A stretch of 50,753 nucleotides of DNA from CAZEBW01 sp964510205 (GCA_964510205.1 CAZEBW010000019.1:1-50753); one strand, 5' to 3'. Positions 24,428-33,268 are shown, counted from the stretch's first letter. Numbers and translations: made by a program. Notes: generated by a model not told the origin, from the letters alone.

Positions 24428-26962
24428 TCACGCCCGCAGCTCGGCTCCCAGTTCCTCGGCCAGGCGGCGCACGATGCGCTCCTGCACCTCGGCCACTTCG
24501 TCATCGGTGAGGGTTCGATCCTCGACCTGGTAGGCCAAAGAATAGGCCAGGCTTTTCTTGCCAGGCGGGATCTGCTCGCCTCGGTAGAGGTCGAACAACT
24601 CTACCCGGCGCAGGAGATTCCCGCCAGCCTCGACGATGGCCTCTTGCACCACTTGGGCTGGCAAGTCCTCGTCCACGACCAGGGCCAGGTCCTGCTCTAC
24701 GGCCGGGAAGCGGGGGATGGGCTGCATGGCGCGCGCCGCTCCCACAGCCATCGCTTGGGCCAACAGGGCGTCCAGGTCGAATTCCAGCGCACAGACGGGC
24801 TGCTCTGGCAGGTCAAAAGCGTCGCGTACCAGAGGATGCAGCTCTCCGACCACGCCGATCGCGTCACCCCCAACGCTGATTTGAGCGCAGCGGCCCGGAT
24901 GGAAAGCCGGGTGCTGATCCTGTTCGAACACGCCCTCCAATCCCAGTCTGTCCAGCAAGGTTTCCACTACGCCTTTGAGATCGTAGAAGCCCAGCGGCGC
25001 GGTGTCCTGCCCCGCCAGCCACGAAGGAGCCTCTCGCGGGCCAGTCATGACCATGCCCAGCCGATGCGGCTCGTCGGGCAGGATTTGGTCCTCCACCGGC
25101 AGGTAGACCGCGCCGATCTCGAAGATGGCCACGCGGTCGAGGAAGCGCAAGTTCTGACCGGCGGTGTGGAGCAGAGAAGGAAGCAGCGTCTGCCGCAGAT
25201 AGGCCCGCTCGGCGGAGAGGGGGTTGAGCACGCGCAGCGCCCTCTCATCCCCCCCCCACAATTGGGGGGGGCTAGGGGGGGGCACCAGCGAGTAGGTGAT
25301 GACCTCGTCCAGCCCGCAGCCGGTCAGGAGATCGCGCACGCGCTCGGCGCCTTCCAGGCGGAAATTGGCCCGCTGCGGCGGCAGCTCGTCGCGCATGAGC
25401 GTCGTCGGGAAGCGGTCGTAGCCCCAGATGCGCCCCACTTCCTCCACCAGGTCTATGGGCCGAGTGACGTCGCGGCGGTGGGAGGGAACGGTGACTTGGT
25501 AGATTGGTAAACTCGCAGATTCGTACACTCGTAAATCCGTAGGTTGGACCTGGAACTCGAGGGAGGTGAGGATGCGGACGATCTCGTCGGTGGGGATTTC
25601 GATGCCCAGGACGCGGGCGGCGTAGGCCGGATCGAACTCGAGCGCCTGCTGCGGCTGGCGGCCGGGGTACAGGTCGCCGATGACGCCGACCACGGTCGGT
25701 TGGGCGACGGCGCCGCCGGCCAGTTCCGCCATCAGGTGAGCCGCTCGCGCGGCGGCCTTCACCGTCAGCTCTGGGTCCACTTGCCGCCCAAACCGCTGGC
25801 TGGCATCGCTGTTCAGTCCCAGCAAGCGGGAGGTGCGGCGGACATTGAGGAAGTGGAAATTGGCTGATTCCAGGAGGACGTCGGTCGTTTGCTCGCCGAC
25901 CTCGCTCTCCAGTCCGCCCATCACGCCGGCCACGGCCACGGGGCCGCCTCCGTCGGTGATGAGCAGCATCTCCTGGTCGAAGGTGCGCAGCTCCCCGTCG
26001 AGGGTCTCCATCTGTTCGCCGGGCCGGGCGCGGCGCACGATGATGGCTGGCCGGTCCTCGCCCGGCCGGGGGCGCAGGACGTGGTAGTCGAAGACGTGCA
26101 GCGGCTGCCCTGTCTCCAACATCACGTAGTTGGTGATGTCCACGATGTTGTTGATGGGACGCATCCCGGCGCGGCGCAGCCGCGTCTGCATCCAGAAGGG
26201 CGAGGGTCCCACTTGCACCCCACGGATGAGGGCCGCAGAGTAGCGCGGGCACAGGTCGGGATCGGCGATCTCCAGCTCAATGAAGTCAGGTTCGGCAGAT
26301 AGTTCCGCCGGATGTTTCTCCAGCACCTCAAGTACATCCCGCCGCAGCGGCAGATCCAGCAGGGCCGCCGCTTCGCGGGCGATGCCCAGGATAGAGTATA
26401 GGTGGGCGAATGGCCCTTTGATGTCTAGCTCCAGCACGGCGTCGCCCATGTAGTCAACCAGCGGCGCGCCGACGGGAGCGTCGTGGGGCAGGTAGATGAT
26501 GTCCTCGTGCTCGTCGGAGAGGCCCAGCTCTTTCTCCGAGCAGACCATGGCCCGCGAGGCGACGCCTCGGATGTTGACCTTCTTCAGCGTCATGATGCGC
26601 CGCCCTTCGGCGTGGCCGTCGTAGAGGCGGACGCCTTGCATGGCGAAAGCCACCTTGAGGTGCAGATCACTCTGTCCACGCATCTCCAGCAGGCTGGGCG
26701 GGCCGGCGACAACCGTCTCCCGCTGCGGGCCGCCGTACTCCACCTCGGCCAGCACCAGCCGGTCGGCGTTGGGATGGTGATGAACGGTGCGGATCTCGCC
26801 CACCACGATTTTCTCCGCATCCCAGGGCAGCTCGGCCTCCGGCAACCCGATGTACTCCATGGTTTCCACCTCCAGCCCGGCCAGCGTCAGCCGCTCGGCC
26901 AGCTCGCTGGGGGAGAGGGGGATGTCAACGTAGTCTTTGAGCCAGGATGTGGGTACTCGCAT
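24428..26962 (-). CDS. pheT: Phenylalanyl-tRNA synthetase beta subunit
   Basis: The 844-aa beta subunit of PheRS (alpha2-beta2), which helps form Phe-tRNA(Phe). It begins MRVPTSWLKDYVD and has an EMAP-like tRNA-binding domain (about residues 42-150), the B3/B4 editing region (about 210-380), a B5 domain, the catalytic-like core and a C-terminal FDX-ACB (anticodon-binding) domain. It is longer than most PheT proteins because of two in-frame insertions: residues about 472-490 (from the word repeat 25495-25547) and residues about 558-573 (around a poly-C/poly-G palindrome). It is the last synthetase gene of a T-box-controlled operon. Confidence 0.97.
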   Translation of the reverse strand: MRVPTSWLKDYVDIPLSPSELAERLTLAGLEVETMEYIGLPEAELPWDAEKIVVGEIRTVHHHPNADRLVLAEVEYGGPQRETVVAGPPSLLEMRGQSDLHLKVAFAMQGVRLYDGHAEGRRIMTLKKVNIRGVASRAMVCSEKELGLSDEHEDIIYLPHDAPVGAPLVDYMGDAVLELDIKGPFAHLYSILGIAREAAALLDLPLRRDVLEVLEKHPAELSAEPDFIELEIADPDLCPRYSAALIRGVQVGPSPFWMQTRLRRAGMRPINNIVDITNYVMLETGQPLHVFDYHVLRPRPGEDRPAIIVRRARPGEQMETLDGELRTFDQEMLLITDGGGPVAVAGVMGGLESEVGEQTTDVLLESANFHFLNVRRTSRLLGLNSDASQRFGRQVDPELTVKAAARAAHLMAELAGGAVAQPTVVGVIGDLYPGRQPQQALEFDPAYAARVLGIEIPTDEIVRILTSLEFQVQPTDLRVYESASLPIYQVTVPSHRRDVTRPIDLVEEVGRIWGYDRFPTTLMRDELPPQRANFRLEGAERVRDLLTGCGLDEVITYSLVPPPSPPQLWGGDERALRVLNPLSAERAYLRQTLLPSLLHTAGQNLRFLDRVAIFEIGAVYLPVEDQILPDEPHRLGMVMTGPREAPSWLAGQDTAPLGFYDLKGVVETLLDRLGLEGVFEQDQHPAFHPGRCAQISVGGDAIGVVGELHPLVRDAFDLPEQPVCALEFDLDALLAQAMAVGAARAMQPIPRFPAVEQDLALVVDEDLPAQVVQEAIVEAGGNLLRRVELFDLYRGEQIPPGKKSLAYSLAYQVEDRTLTDDEVAEVQERIVRRLAEELGAELRA
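25249..25271. repeat. Poly-C/poly-G palindrome inside pheT
   Basis: Nine C, then ACAATT, then eight G. It encodes part of PPPSPPQLWGGD, a segment not seen in usual PheT. The same kind of palindrome occurs in the A2M gene (15636-15655). Confidence 0.6.
25495..25547. repeat. Degenerate word repeat inside the pheT coding region
   Basis: TAGATTGGTAAACTCGCAGA and following words (ATTCGTACACTCGTAAATCC) lie within pheT and are translated as DLRVYESASLPIYQ. The same words occur between pheT and DUF362 and in the T-box leader. It is in frame and so probably tolerated in a surface loop. Confidence 0.6.
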
Positions 26963-26983
26963 GATACACTCCTTCTTTAGTTA

Positions 26984-27018
26984 GGCACGAAGGCACCAAG
27001 GCAATGAGGCAATGAGGT
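26984..27018. repeat. Degenerate word repeat before pheT
   Basis: GGCACGAAGGCACCAAGGCA continues with ATGAGGCAATGAGG. It resembles, inverted, the tract at 27500-27556 on the other side of the four-helix-bundle gene. Confidence 0.5.
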
Positions 27019-27019
27019 G

Positions 27020-27490
27020 TCATTCCTCCGATGGTTGGTCGTCGTGGGCGGAAGCGATACGAGGGTGAGTGGCAGCAAGTTGACTGCCAGGCTCCGTTTC
27101 GCCCTGTTTGCATTTCTTGAGGTAGGCGATGTAGCCGTTGAGCATGCGACGGGTCTCGTCGGCGATGGCTCGTACTTCACGGTAAAGCTCCTTGGAGATG
27201 TATTCCAGTTCGAACGCCGTCACCAGGTGGTTGATTGTTTCATCCAGCGAACCACGGGCGATATAGCAGAAAAAGACGCCCTGTTGGTAGTAGTAGCGCC
27301 CGTGGCCCTCAGCAATGTTGGCGGCCACACTCTTGGAAGAACGCCGTATCTGCTTCGCCAGGTCCCACTTTTCCTCGGGCGGCAACCGCGGCACTACCCC
27401 CTTGTGCACAGCCACCACCAACTCCCGCGCCCTATGCCACACCTTCAGACTACCCAACCCCTTCTCGCCCGCCTTGCCAATTCTACCCAT
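27020..27490 (-). CDS. Four-helix-bundle protein (S23 / rRNA-intervening-sequence family)
   Basis: The 156-aa product matches TIGR02436 (four helix bundle, first known from 23S rRNA intervening sequences): LKVWHRARELVVAVHKG, KWDLAKQIRRSSKSVAANIAEG, CYIARGSLDETINHLVTA and a final helix VRAIADETRRMLNGYIAYLK, with a variable polar tail of about 30 residues. The cellular role is not known; free-standing members are common in diverse bacteria. It is inserted between pheS and pheT and flanked on both sides by degenerate word repeats, suggesting it entered the operon as a mobile unit. AAGGGGA precedes the ATG. Confidence 0.85.
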   Translation of the reverse strand: MGRIGKAGEKGLGSLKVWHRARELVVAVHKGVVPRLPPEEKWDLAKQIRRSSKSVAANIAEGHGRYYYQQGVFFCYIARGSLDETINHLVTAFELEYISKELYREVRAIADETRRMLNGYIAYLKKCKQGETEPGSQLAATHPRIASAHDDQPSEE

Positions 27491-27499
27491 TCCCCTTTT

Positions 27500-27556
27500 C
27501 CCTCATTGCCTTATCGCCTCGGTGCCTCGTTGCCTTATTCCTCGGTGCCTCGTTAT
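27500..27556. repeat. Degenerate word repeat between four-helix-bundle gene and pheS
   Basis: CTCATTGCCTTATCGCCTCG continues with GTGCCTCGTTGCCTTATTCC and TCGGTGCCTCG. It ends at the stop codon of pheS and is the mirror-like partner of 26984-27018. Confidence 0.5.
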
Positions 27557-28578
27557 TAGAACTGCCTCAGGAAGCGCAAATCATTCCCGTAGAACAGGCG
27601 AATGTCGTCAATGCCGTACTTGACCATCGCTGGCCGCTCGACGCCGAAACCGAAGGCAAAGCCGCTCCACTCGTCGGGGTCGTAGCCGCCGTTTTGAAGC
27701 ACCACCGGGTGCACCATCCCCGCCCCACACACCTCCAGCCAGCCGCTGTACTGACACACCCGGCAGCCCTCGCCATCGCAGAGGATGCAGTCCATGTCGG
27801 CCTCGATGCTGGGCTCGGTGAAGGGGAAGTAGGAGCCCCGGATGCGGATGCGGCGCCGCGGGCCGTAGAAGCGGCGGGCGAACTCGGTCAGCGTGCCGAT
27901 CAAGTCGGTCATGGTGATGGCGTGCCCCACGGCCAGCCCCTCCACCTGATAGAACTGGTGCTCAGAGCGGGCCGTGATCTGCTCGTAGCGGTAGCACTTT
28001 CCGGGCAGGATGACGCGGATAGGCTCAGGGCAGCGCTCGCGCATCACTCGGATCTGGCCCGGCGAGGTGTGGGTGCGCAGCAGCACTTCATCGTCAATCC
28101 AAAAGGTGTCCCACATATCGCGGGCGGGGTGATGGGGCGGCATGTTCAGCAGGCCGAAATTCAACTCGTCGGTCTCCACGTCGGGCGACTCGTAGACCTG
28201 GAAGCCCATGGCGCCGAAGACGTCGTAAATCTGTCTCAAGGTCTGAGTGGTGAGGTGCAGCCGCCCCAGGCTGATGGGGCGGCCGGGCAGCGTCACGTCG
28301 CTCCTCTCTTCCCTCAGCGCCCTCTCCAACTCCCGGCGTCTGAGGGCTTCGGCCTTGTCGTCGTGGGCAGCTTCCAGCGCCAGCTTGACCTGGTTGGCCA
28401 GTCGCCCCACGGCCGGCCGCTCCTCAGGGAGCAGTTGCCCCACGTTGCGCAGGATGCTGTTCAACTCGCTTTTCCTGCCCAAGTATTCGATGCGCCAGTC
28501 GGTCAGTTCGTCGGAATCGGAGACCGTTTCCAGGGCTTGGAGGGCCTCGTCTTTCAGTTGGTGTAGCTTTTGCAGCAT
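27556..28578 (-). CDS. pheS: Phenylalanyl-tRNA synthetase alpha subunit
   Basis: A 340-aa class II synthetase catalytic subunit. An N-terminal coiled-coil tRNA-binding arm (LKDEALQALETVSDSDELTD) precedes the catalytic core with RPISLGRLHLTTQTLRQI, motif 2 GSYFPFTEPSIEADM, and motif 3 containing GFGVERPAMVKYGIDDIR. It forms the heterotetramer with PheT. ATG 28578 is preceded by GAAGGAG; a longer in-frame start at 28653 would lie in the T-box terminator region and is rejected. Expression is controlled by the T-box leader immediately upstream. Confidence 0.97.
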   Translation of the reverse strand: MLQKLHQLKDEALQALETVSDSDELTDWRIEYLGRKSELNSILRNVGQLLPEERPAVGRLANQVKLALEAAHDDKAEALRRRELERALREERSDVTLPGRPISLGRLHLTTQTLRQIYDVFGAMGFQVYESPDVETDELNFGLLNMPPHHPARDMWDTFWIDDEVLLRTHTSPGQIRVMRERCPEPIRVILPGKCYRYEQITARSEHQFYQVEGLAVGHAITMTDLIGTLTEFARRFYGPRRRIRIRGSYFPFTEPSIEADMDCILCDGEGCRVCQYSGWLEVCGAGMVHPVVLQNGGYDPDEWSGFAFGFGVERPAMVKYGIDDIRLFYGNDLRFLRQF

Positions 28579-28635
28579 GTTTCGCTCCTTCACAATGGGA
28601 TGATACAAATCTACCTGTAAGCGCGTTGCCTTCAA

Positions 28636-28676
28636 CCAAAAACGGTTGCCCACTTCGTCAGGGACGAAGCTGCAAC
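28636..28676 (-). terminator. T-box terminator hairpin of pheS
   Basis: On the minus strand a long stem (CGGTTGC and CTTCGTC paired with GACGAAG and GGCAACCG) is followed directly by TTTTT. It lies just downstream of the T-box sequence, in the position where the terminator competes with the antiterminator. Confidence 0.9.
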
Positions 28677-29018
28677 CGTGATGCTCCGCGGTACCACCCT
28701 GTTTGGCCCACGACCGTAGGCCCCCTCCACACCGGCGGCCACCTTTGCAGGTGACTTGCCAGTCGCCCCGCTAACGGTGGGGCTCCGGAACAGGCTAGTG
28801 GGGGACTGGTAGATCGGTAAACTGGGAAACTGGCAGATTGGTGGGCCGCTGCCCCAGTCTACCAAATCACCGACCCCGTTCACCCGTCGGCTCAGGAGCG
28901 AACTTCAGCGGGCTTCCTCCGAGCGGGGTTCTCAGTCCACGATCCCGCTTCCCTGGCGGTCTCCCCCCGCCTACTCCTCTCCATCACAGCCTTTGGCAGC
29001 AAGTGGCGTTCAGTTACT
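28636..29018 (-). promoter_or_regulatory. T-box riboswitch (phenylalanine) leader of pheS-pheT
   Basis: The leader holds the hallmark T-box sequence AGGGTGGTACCGCG (complement of 28685-28698), which pairs to form the antiterminator. It is followed by a terminator with T-run. Upstream is a Stem I region beginning about 28984 with GAGAGGAGTAG. A candidate specifier codon UUC (Phe; complement of 28898-28900) lies in CTGAAGTTCGCTCC and agrees with the regulated genes. Uncharged tRNA(Phe) would stabilise the antiterminator and turn on pheS. Between Stem I and the antiterminator (about 28800-28862) the leader has a degenerate word repeat of the GGTAGATCGGTAAACTGG type, so a variable linker of the riboswitch seems to have taken an insertion. 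Confidence 0.92.
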
Positions 29019-29024
29019 TGGTAC

Positions 29025-29053
29025 AGATTATAGCATCAAACTCTGATTCTGAC
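29025..29053 (-). promoter_or_regulatory. Promoter of the pheS-pheT operon
   Basis: On the minus strand TTGTCA (29048-29053) and a perfect TATAAT (29025-29030) are 17 nt apart. The start of transcription near 29018 places the whole T-box in the leader. Confidence 0.85.
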
Positions 29054-29087
29054 AAATATCCACCCGCTGCCAACGAGGCGAGAGGGC

Positions 29088-32000
29088 CTATTCCGCCGGG
29101 ATGCCCTCGTATACCCAGGCAACGTCCCCAGGGCCAGGACCTTTGTTCACCACCACCACAGAAGGCATGGTTGGGGATTGATCCACGTCCCCATCGCCGT
29201 CGCTGTCGCACAACTGCCGCACGTCGGTGACCTCCACTATCCCCGCGCCAGCGAAGCCAGACGCAACGCTGTCCATGCTGGCCAGGTCTATGAGCTTGAG
29301 ATGCCCAGCGCGCAGCCAGAGGTCGCTCACCAGGCTAACCACGGCGCCGGTCTCGTCCCTTGCTTCCAGCTTGAGCTCGATGTCGTTGCAGTTGGAGCTG
29401 TTGCGGACGGCGACCAGAGAGGTCAGTCCCTGGTGATCTCTGGCCAAGAAGGGTAGCAAGAGGACGGTGGCCCCTTGCTTCTCGCTCTCCGCCTGAGCGT
29501 TGTAGCTCCCCCCTTGGGCGTCCAGCCCGGCCCTCTTGAGGTCAACTACGGCGAAGATGGGCTGGCCGTCGGTCTCTGCACCGCCGGGATAGCCCACCTG
29601 GCTGTGCGACTGGATCACCGCCGCCCCGGCGTATTCAATCCCCAGGCCAGCGATGGACGGCAGATAGAAAGTGCTCCCTCCAGCGGGACACACCCAGTCG
29701 CCCAGGAAAAGGATGGAGCCGCCGCTGTGGTCGAAGAATTCGACGGTCACGAAGGTGGGTAGAGACTCCTGGGTCAGGTTCTGCACCTGGATGCTGGCCT
29801 CCCAGCCGCCCAATTCACGGAAGACCAGGTCGGCATAGAAGAGCGTGTCCGTGGTGAGCTGGTAGGGCCGGGCTTCGTAGGTCAGCAGCACGCCCCGATC
29901 CACCGACGGCGGGAAGCTGGCCTGATCCACGATGATGCTCAGAGGCTCGTTGGCGGTGACGTAAACCGAACCCAGCCACCCCACACCCAGCACCTCGGGC
30001 GCCCTTGTCCGCACCGATTCCCCCGCCGCCAACTGCTCGACGTGCTCCGCATGGCTGAAGCTGCAATTCCCGTCCTGCTTTTGGTAGTGGAGCCATACGG
30101 AGGCGCATCTCTGGCCGGCGTTCTGGACGATGATCTCGGTGTCCAAGTTGTAATACTGCCTCATGGCATAGGGAGCGAAGTACTGATAAGGAGGCCCGTT
30201 TCCTTCCATGACTTCGGAGATAGCGGCATAAGCACTCGAAACCAGCGCGCCGTAGTCGTTAGGCCCGTGGCGGTGGACGATCACCGCCACGGGCTGGCCA
30301 GAGCCCTCATAATCATCCTCCCATTTCTCCCACTTGGTGCTATCGCCCACCGCGCGAGCAGCTTTCTCGCAGGCCTCGCCGAAAAGGGCCTCGTCCACCG
30401 AGTAGACTATGGCTGACTTCGCCGCGTCGGGGATCTGAGCCTGCAGGGTCCAGACAGCGTGCGCGGGGACGCTCATGCAGGCAACGCCTATCGGGGCCGC
30501 ATCGTCGTCCAGGCACTGGCCCGAGCCCTCCCCCCAGAAAAACGCAATCGCGCCGCTGTCCTCGTCGCCCGCGTTCTGCACCTGGATCATCGTCTCCCAG
30601 CCATGCTCACTGTCAATCGCAGGCAGCGACAGGCGGGCGCCGGTCTGGGTGGGTATAAAGGTGAGTTGGACGCTGGTCCGGCCGGAAGCCCTGAGGGACG
30701 CGGCGGTGACCGTGGCTTTCCCCGGCACGGCGCCGGCTCTCAGAGTCACGGTGGCCACTCCATCAACGGTTTCAGCGGTGGTGGAGCTCAGAGCGCCCAG
30801 GTCGGTGGCAAAAACAACCGTCGTCCCGTCGGCCACGGAATTGCCGTTAACGTCATTGACCGTCGCTCTGATGGTGGAAGTGGAGGCACCGTCTGCGGGG
30901 ATGCTGGCGGGCTCCGCGGTCACGGCCACAGCGTGGGGCCAGCCCGGGTTGACCCGGCCCTGGGTGGGCAGCGCCAGATACCAGTCGCTCTCGCTATCGG
31001 CATCTCTCGACCAAGCATCTCTGCCCAGGGACTTGCCCTTAGCTCCATCGCTCCAATCGGCGCACTGCGGCTCGTTGACCGCCGCTCCGCCATCCACAGT
31101 GCCCTGCCAGTGGCCTGCTTCGACGACGTTGTCGAAGGCCGTCTGCTGCGCGCCCGCCCACGTCCCATTGTTGTCAGCGAAAGCCAGGGCGTCAACCATG
31201 GTGCTGGCCCCGTCCTCCAGGATGAGCACGTTGTCCGTGCCGGTGAGTCCGCCGTCGGCGGTGTAGAAATCGCGATGGCCATTGCCGTTGGCATCGCCTG
31301 CGACCTCGTCATCGGCCGCATCGCCTTCGAAGTGCAAGACGAAGTACTCCCCAGGGCCAACCGTGTAAGCGGGAAAAGTCTTCACCTCGGTGCTTCGTTC
31401 CCGCACCAGCCAGTACTGGATATCGAGGTCCGCGCCTGACACGTTGCGAAACTCGATCCAATCCTCGCCTTCACTGGGCGCCGCCTCGTTGATCAGGATA
31501 TCGCCGGGCCTGCCCAGGACAGGATTGGCTTCTCCGGGAGTGTGGCTGGTGAAAACGTGCCAGTCCGCTTTGGCATTGGTATCGGTGGAAGCTGCATCCC
31601 GGCCTAGAGATTTGCCCTTGCCTCCCTGGCTCCAATCCGCACACTGTTCTTCGTTCTTTCTCTTGTTTTCCTCTGTATCGTTGGGATAAACTGTACCCAC
31701 CCATTCATTGGCAGCAACTATGTTGGTAAAAGCGGTATGTTGAGGACCCGCCCAGGTCCCGTCGTTGTTGGCGAAGGCCAGGGCGTCAATCATGGTGCTG
31801 GCCCCGTCCTCTAGGATGAGCACGTTGTCCGTGCCGGTGAGGCCGCCGTCGGCGGTGTAGAAATCGCGATAGCCGTTGCTGTTGGTATCCCCGGTGGTCT
31901 CGTCATCGGTCGAATCGTCAAAGTGCAGGACGATATACTCGCCGGGAGCTATCGTATAGGCTGGAAAAGTCTTCACCTCGGTGCTTCGTTCTCGCACCAG

Positions 32001-32753
32001 CCAGTACTGGATATCGAGGTCCGCGCCTGACACGTTGCGGAACTCGATCCAATCCCAGTCCTCGTTGGGGGCCGCCTCGTTGATCAGCACATCGCCAGGG
32101 ATGCCCATAGTCGGGTTAGCCGCGCCTGGAGTTTGAGTGGTGAACAGATGCCAATCGGCCTTGGCGTTGGTGTCGGTGGAAGCTGAATCCCGGCCTATTG
32201 ACTTGCCTGCCTTGACGTCGCTGCTGTCCGTCCAGGCATCGCTGTCGCGAGTATCTGAGAAGACTGCCCCCGCGTCCCAATGACCCTCGGAAACCGCGTC
32301 ATTGGCCTCCGTTTGGTGGCCCGTAAATTTGCCGCTGTTATTGGACCAGATGACCACATCCACACGATCATCCGACGGGTTCTTGATCTGAACTACATTA
32401 TCGGTCCCTGTCAATCCTGCATCGGCAGTGTAGATGTCCCAGTAGCCGTTTGTCCCCCTGCCGGTGGCGTCGCTCTCATCGCTCGTCAAATCGTTGAAGT
32501 GTAAAACGATGTAATCGCCGGCCGAAGCCGTGATCGTGGGGAACTCTTTTACCAACTTGGTTCCTTCGTAGACTCTGAGGCCCTCGTAGTTTGCAGTTTG
32601 CAGCACGTAGAACTCGATCCAATCGCTCGATTCTTTGAAGGCCACTTCGTTGATCAACACATCCCCCGGCCCGACTGCAGATGAGGGAGCTGAAACGATC
32701 GCTAACGCCGCTGTTATCACTGCCAGTGGGATGAGAAATTGCACGAGCCTCAC
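29088..32753 (-). CDS. Secreted lamin-tail-domain protein with Ig-like domain
   Basis: A 1221-aa exported protein. Three lamin-tail domains come first, each with the start PGDVLINEA or PGDILINEA, a DWIEFRNVSGADLDIQYWL core and a closing YTADGGLTGTDNVLI; domains 2 and 3 are nearly identical. Then follows a Big_1 Ig-like domain (about residues 605-700, ATVNDVNGNSVADGTTVVFA). Last is a long region of uncertain fold with WETMIQVQNAGDEDSG and WEASIQVQNLTQES repeats. The start is probably GTG 32753: AGGAGGTGCGA lies just upstream and a clean signal peptide (VQFLIPLAVITAALAIVSA) follows. An ATG at 32813 would precede that site. No C-terminal anchor is visible. Confidence 0.82.
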   Translation of the reverse strand: MRLVQFLIPLAVITAALAIVSAPSSAVGPGDVLINEVAFKESSDWIEFYVLQTANYEGLRVYEGTKLVKEFPTITASAGDYIVLHFNDLTSDESDATGRGTNGYWDIYTADAGLTGTDNVVQIKNPSDDRVDVVIWSNNSGKFTGHQTEANDAVSEGHWDAGAVFSDTRDSDAWTDSSDVKAGKSIGRDSASTDTNAKADWHLFTTQTPGAANPTMGIPGDVLINEAAPNEDWDWIEFRNVSGADLDIQYWLVRERSTEVKTFPAYTIAPGEYIVLHFDDSTDDETTGDTNSNGYRDFYTADGGLTGTDNVLILEDGASTMIDALAFANNDGTWAGPQHTAFTNIVAANEWVGTVYPNDTEENKRKNEEQCADWSQGGKGKSLGRDAASTDTNAKADWHVFTSHTPGEANPVLGRPGDILINEAAPSEGEDWIEFRNVSGADLDIQYWLVRERSTEVKTFPAYTVGPGEYFVLHFEGDAADDEVAGDANGNGHRDFYTADGGLTGTDNVLILEDGASTMVDALAFADNNGTWAGAQQTAFDNVVEAGHWQGTVDGGAAVNEPQCADWSDGAKGKSLGRDAWSRDADSESDWYLALPTQGRVNPGWPHAVAVTAEPASIPADGASTSTIRATVNDVNGNSVADGTTVVFATDLGALSSTTAETVDGVATVTLRAGAVPGKATVTAASLRASGRTSVQLTFIPTQTGARLSLPAIDSEHGWETMIQVQNAGDEDSGAIAFFWGEGSGQCLDDDAAPIGVACMSVPAHAVWTLQAQIPDAAKSAIVYSVDEALFGEACEKAARAVGDSTKWEKWEDDYEGSGQPVAVIVHRHGPNDYGALVSSAYAAISEVMEGNGPPYQYFAPYAMRQYYNLDTEIIVQNAGQRCASVWLHYQKQDGNCSFSHAEHVEQLAAGESVRTRAPEVLGVGWLGSVYVTANEPLSIIVDQASFPPSVDRGVLLTYEARPYQLTTDTLFYADLVFRELGGWEASIQVQNLTQESLPTFVTVEFFDHSGGSILFLGDWVCPAGGSTFYLPSIAGLGIEYAGAAVIQSHSQVGYPGGAETDGQPIFAVVDLKRAGLDAQGGSYNAQAESEKQGATVLLLPFLARDHQGLTSLVAVRNSSNCNDIELKLEARDETGAVVSLVSDLWLRAGHLKLIDLASMDSVASGFAGAGIVEVTDVRQLCDSDGDGDVDQSPTMPSVVVVNKGPGPGDVAWVYEGIPAE

Positions 32754-32831
32754 ACTCGCACCTCCTGAAGATACTGGGCTCTCTGTCACAAATCGCACGA
32801 GGGGCTGCAGCAAAAATCACGCTGAACTCCA

Positions 32832-32860
32832 ATTATATCAGCCCCATCCCCATTTTGCAA
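32832..32860 (-). promoter_or_regulatory. Promoter of the lamin-tail-domain protein gene
   Basis: On the minus strand TTGCAA (32855-32860) and a perfect TATAAT (32832-32837), spacing 17 nt. The leader is about 75 nt. Upstream, 32861-33090 shows no convincing gene. Confidence 0.75.
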
Positions 32861-33091
32861 ATCCAAGCATCCATTCCTGCCAAATGCTAGCGGAGGGAAA
32901 AATGTCCACTGAGGACAAGACGAACATTGAGGAACGACGGATGTGCCTGCGCAGGACGGAGAAACGCCCTGCCCAGGCTGGCCGCGTGACAGTGTCAACC
33001 TCCTGTGGTGCTGTAGATTTAGGTCATCTCTGGCTGATTGGCGGCTCCGCTCGGTGCCCCATAAGCAAGGGCTGTATGCTCATGGACATAC

Positions 33092-33138
33092 AAAAAGCCT
33101 CTTCCGAAACACAAGGATGTTGTATCTCGGAAGAGGCT
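33092..33138 (-). terminator. Terminator of tRNA-Gly
   Basis: A perfect 12-bp stem (AGCCTCTTCCGA at 33096-33107, TCGGAAGAGGCT at 33127-33138) with a 19-nt loop; on the minus strand it is followed by TTTTT. It ends transcription shortly after the tRNA. Confidence 0.9.
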
Positions 33139-33150
33139 ACCAAACCACAG

Positions 33151-33222
33151 AGCGGGTGATGGGATTCGAACCCACGACAGTCTGCTTGGGAAGCAGATAC
33201 GCTACCACTGCGTCACACCCGC
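33151..33222 (-). tRNA. tRNA-Gly (anticodon CCC)
   Basis: A complete 72-nt cloverleaf on the minus strand: 7-bp acceptor stem GCGGGTG/CACCCGC, D arm ACGC-loop-GCGT, anticodon stem TCTGC/GCAGA with loop TTCCCAA, T arm GTGGG with TTCGAAT and CCCAT, and discriminator U. No CCA is encoded. It reads GGG codons. Confidence 0.97.
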
Positions 33223-33237
33223 GCTCAAGCTGCTTAT

Positions 33238-33266
33238 ATTATACTGATCAGACCACAAAAAGTCAA
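33238..33266 (-). promoter_or_regulatory. Promoter of tRNA-Gly
   Basis: On the minus strand TTGACT (33261-33266) and TATAAT (33238-33243), spacing 17 nt, about 15 nt before the tRNA. The -35 hexamer is inside the left copy of the 9-bp target duplication of the element at 33269-33357. Confidence 0.85.
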
Positions 33267-33268
33267 AT

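Noticed and set aside
32902..33159. An 85-codon plus-strand frame with a good GGAGGG and ATG (MSTEDKTNIEERR).
   Set aside because: Its last third overlaps the tRNA-Gly terminator and it has no recognisable domain or codon-like composition after residue 25. It may be the remnant of a gene start, but it is not convincing as a gene.
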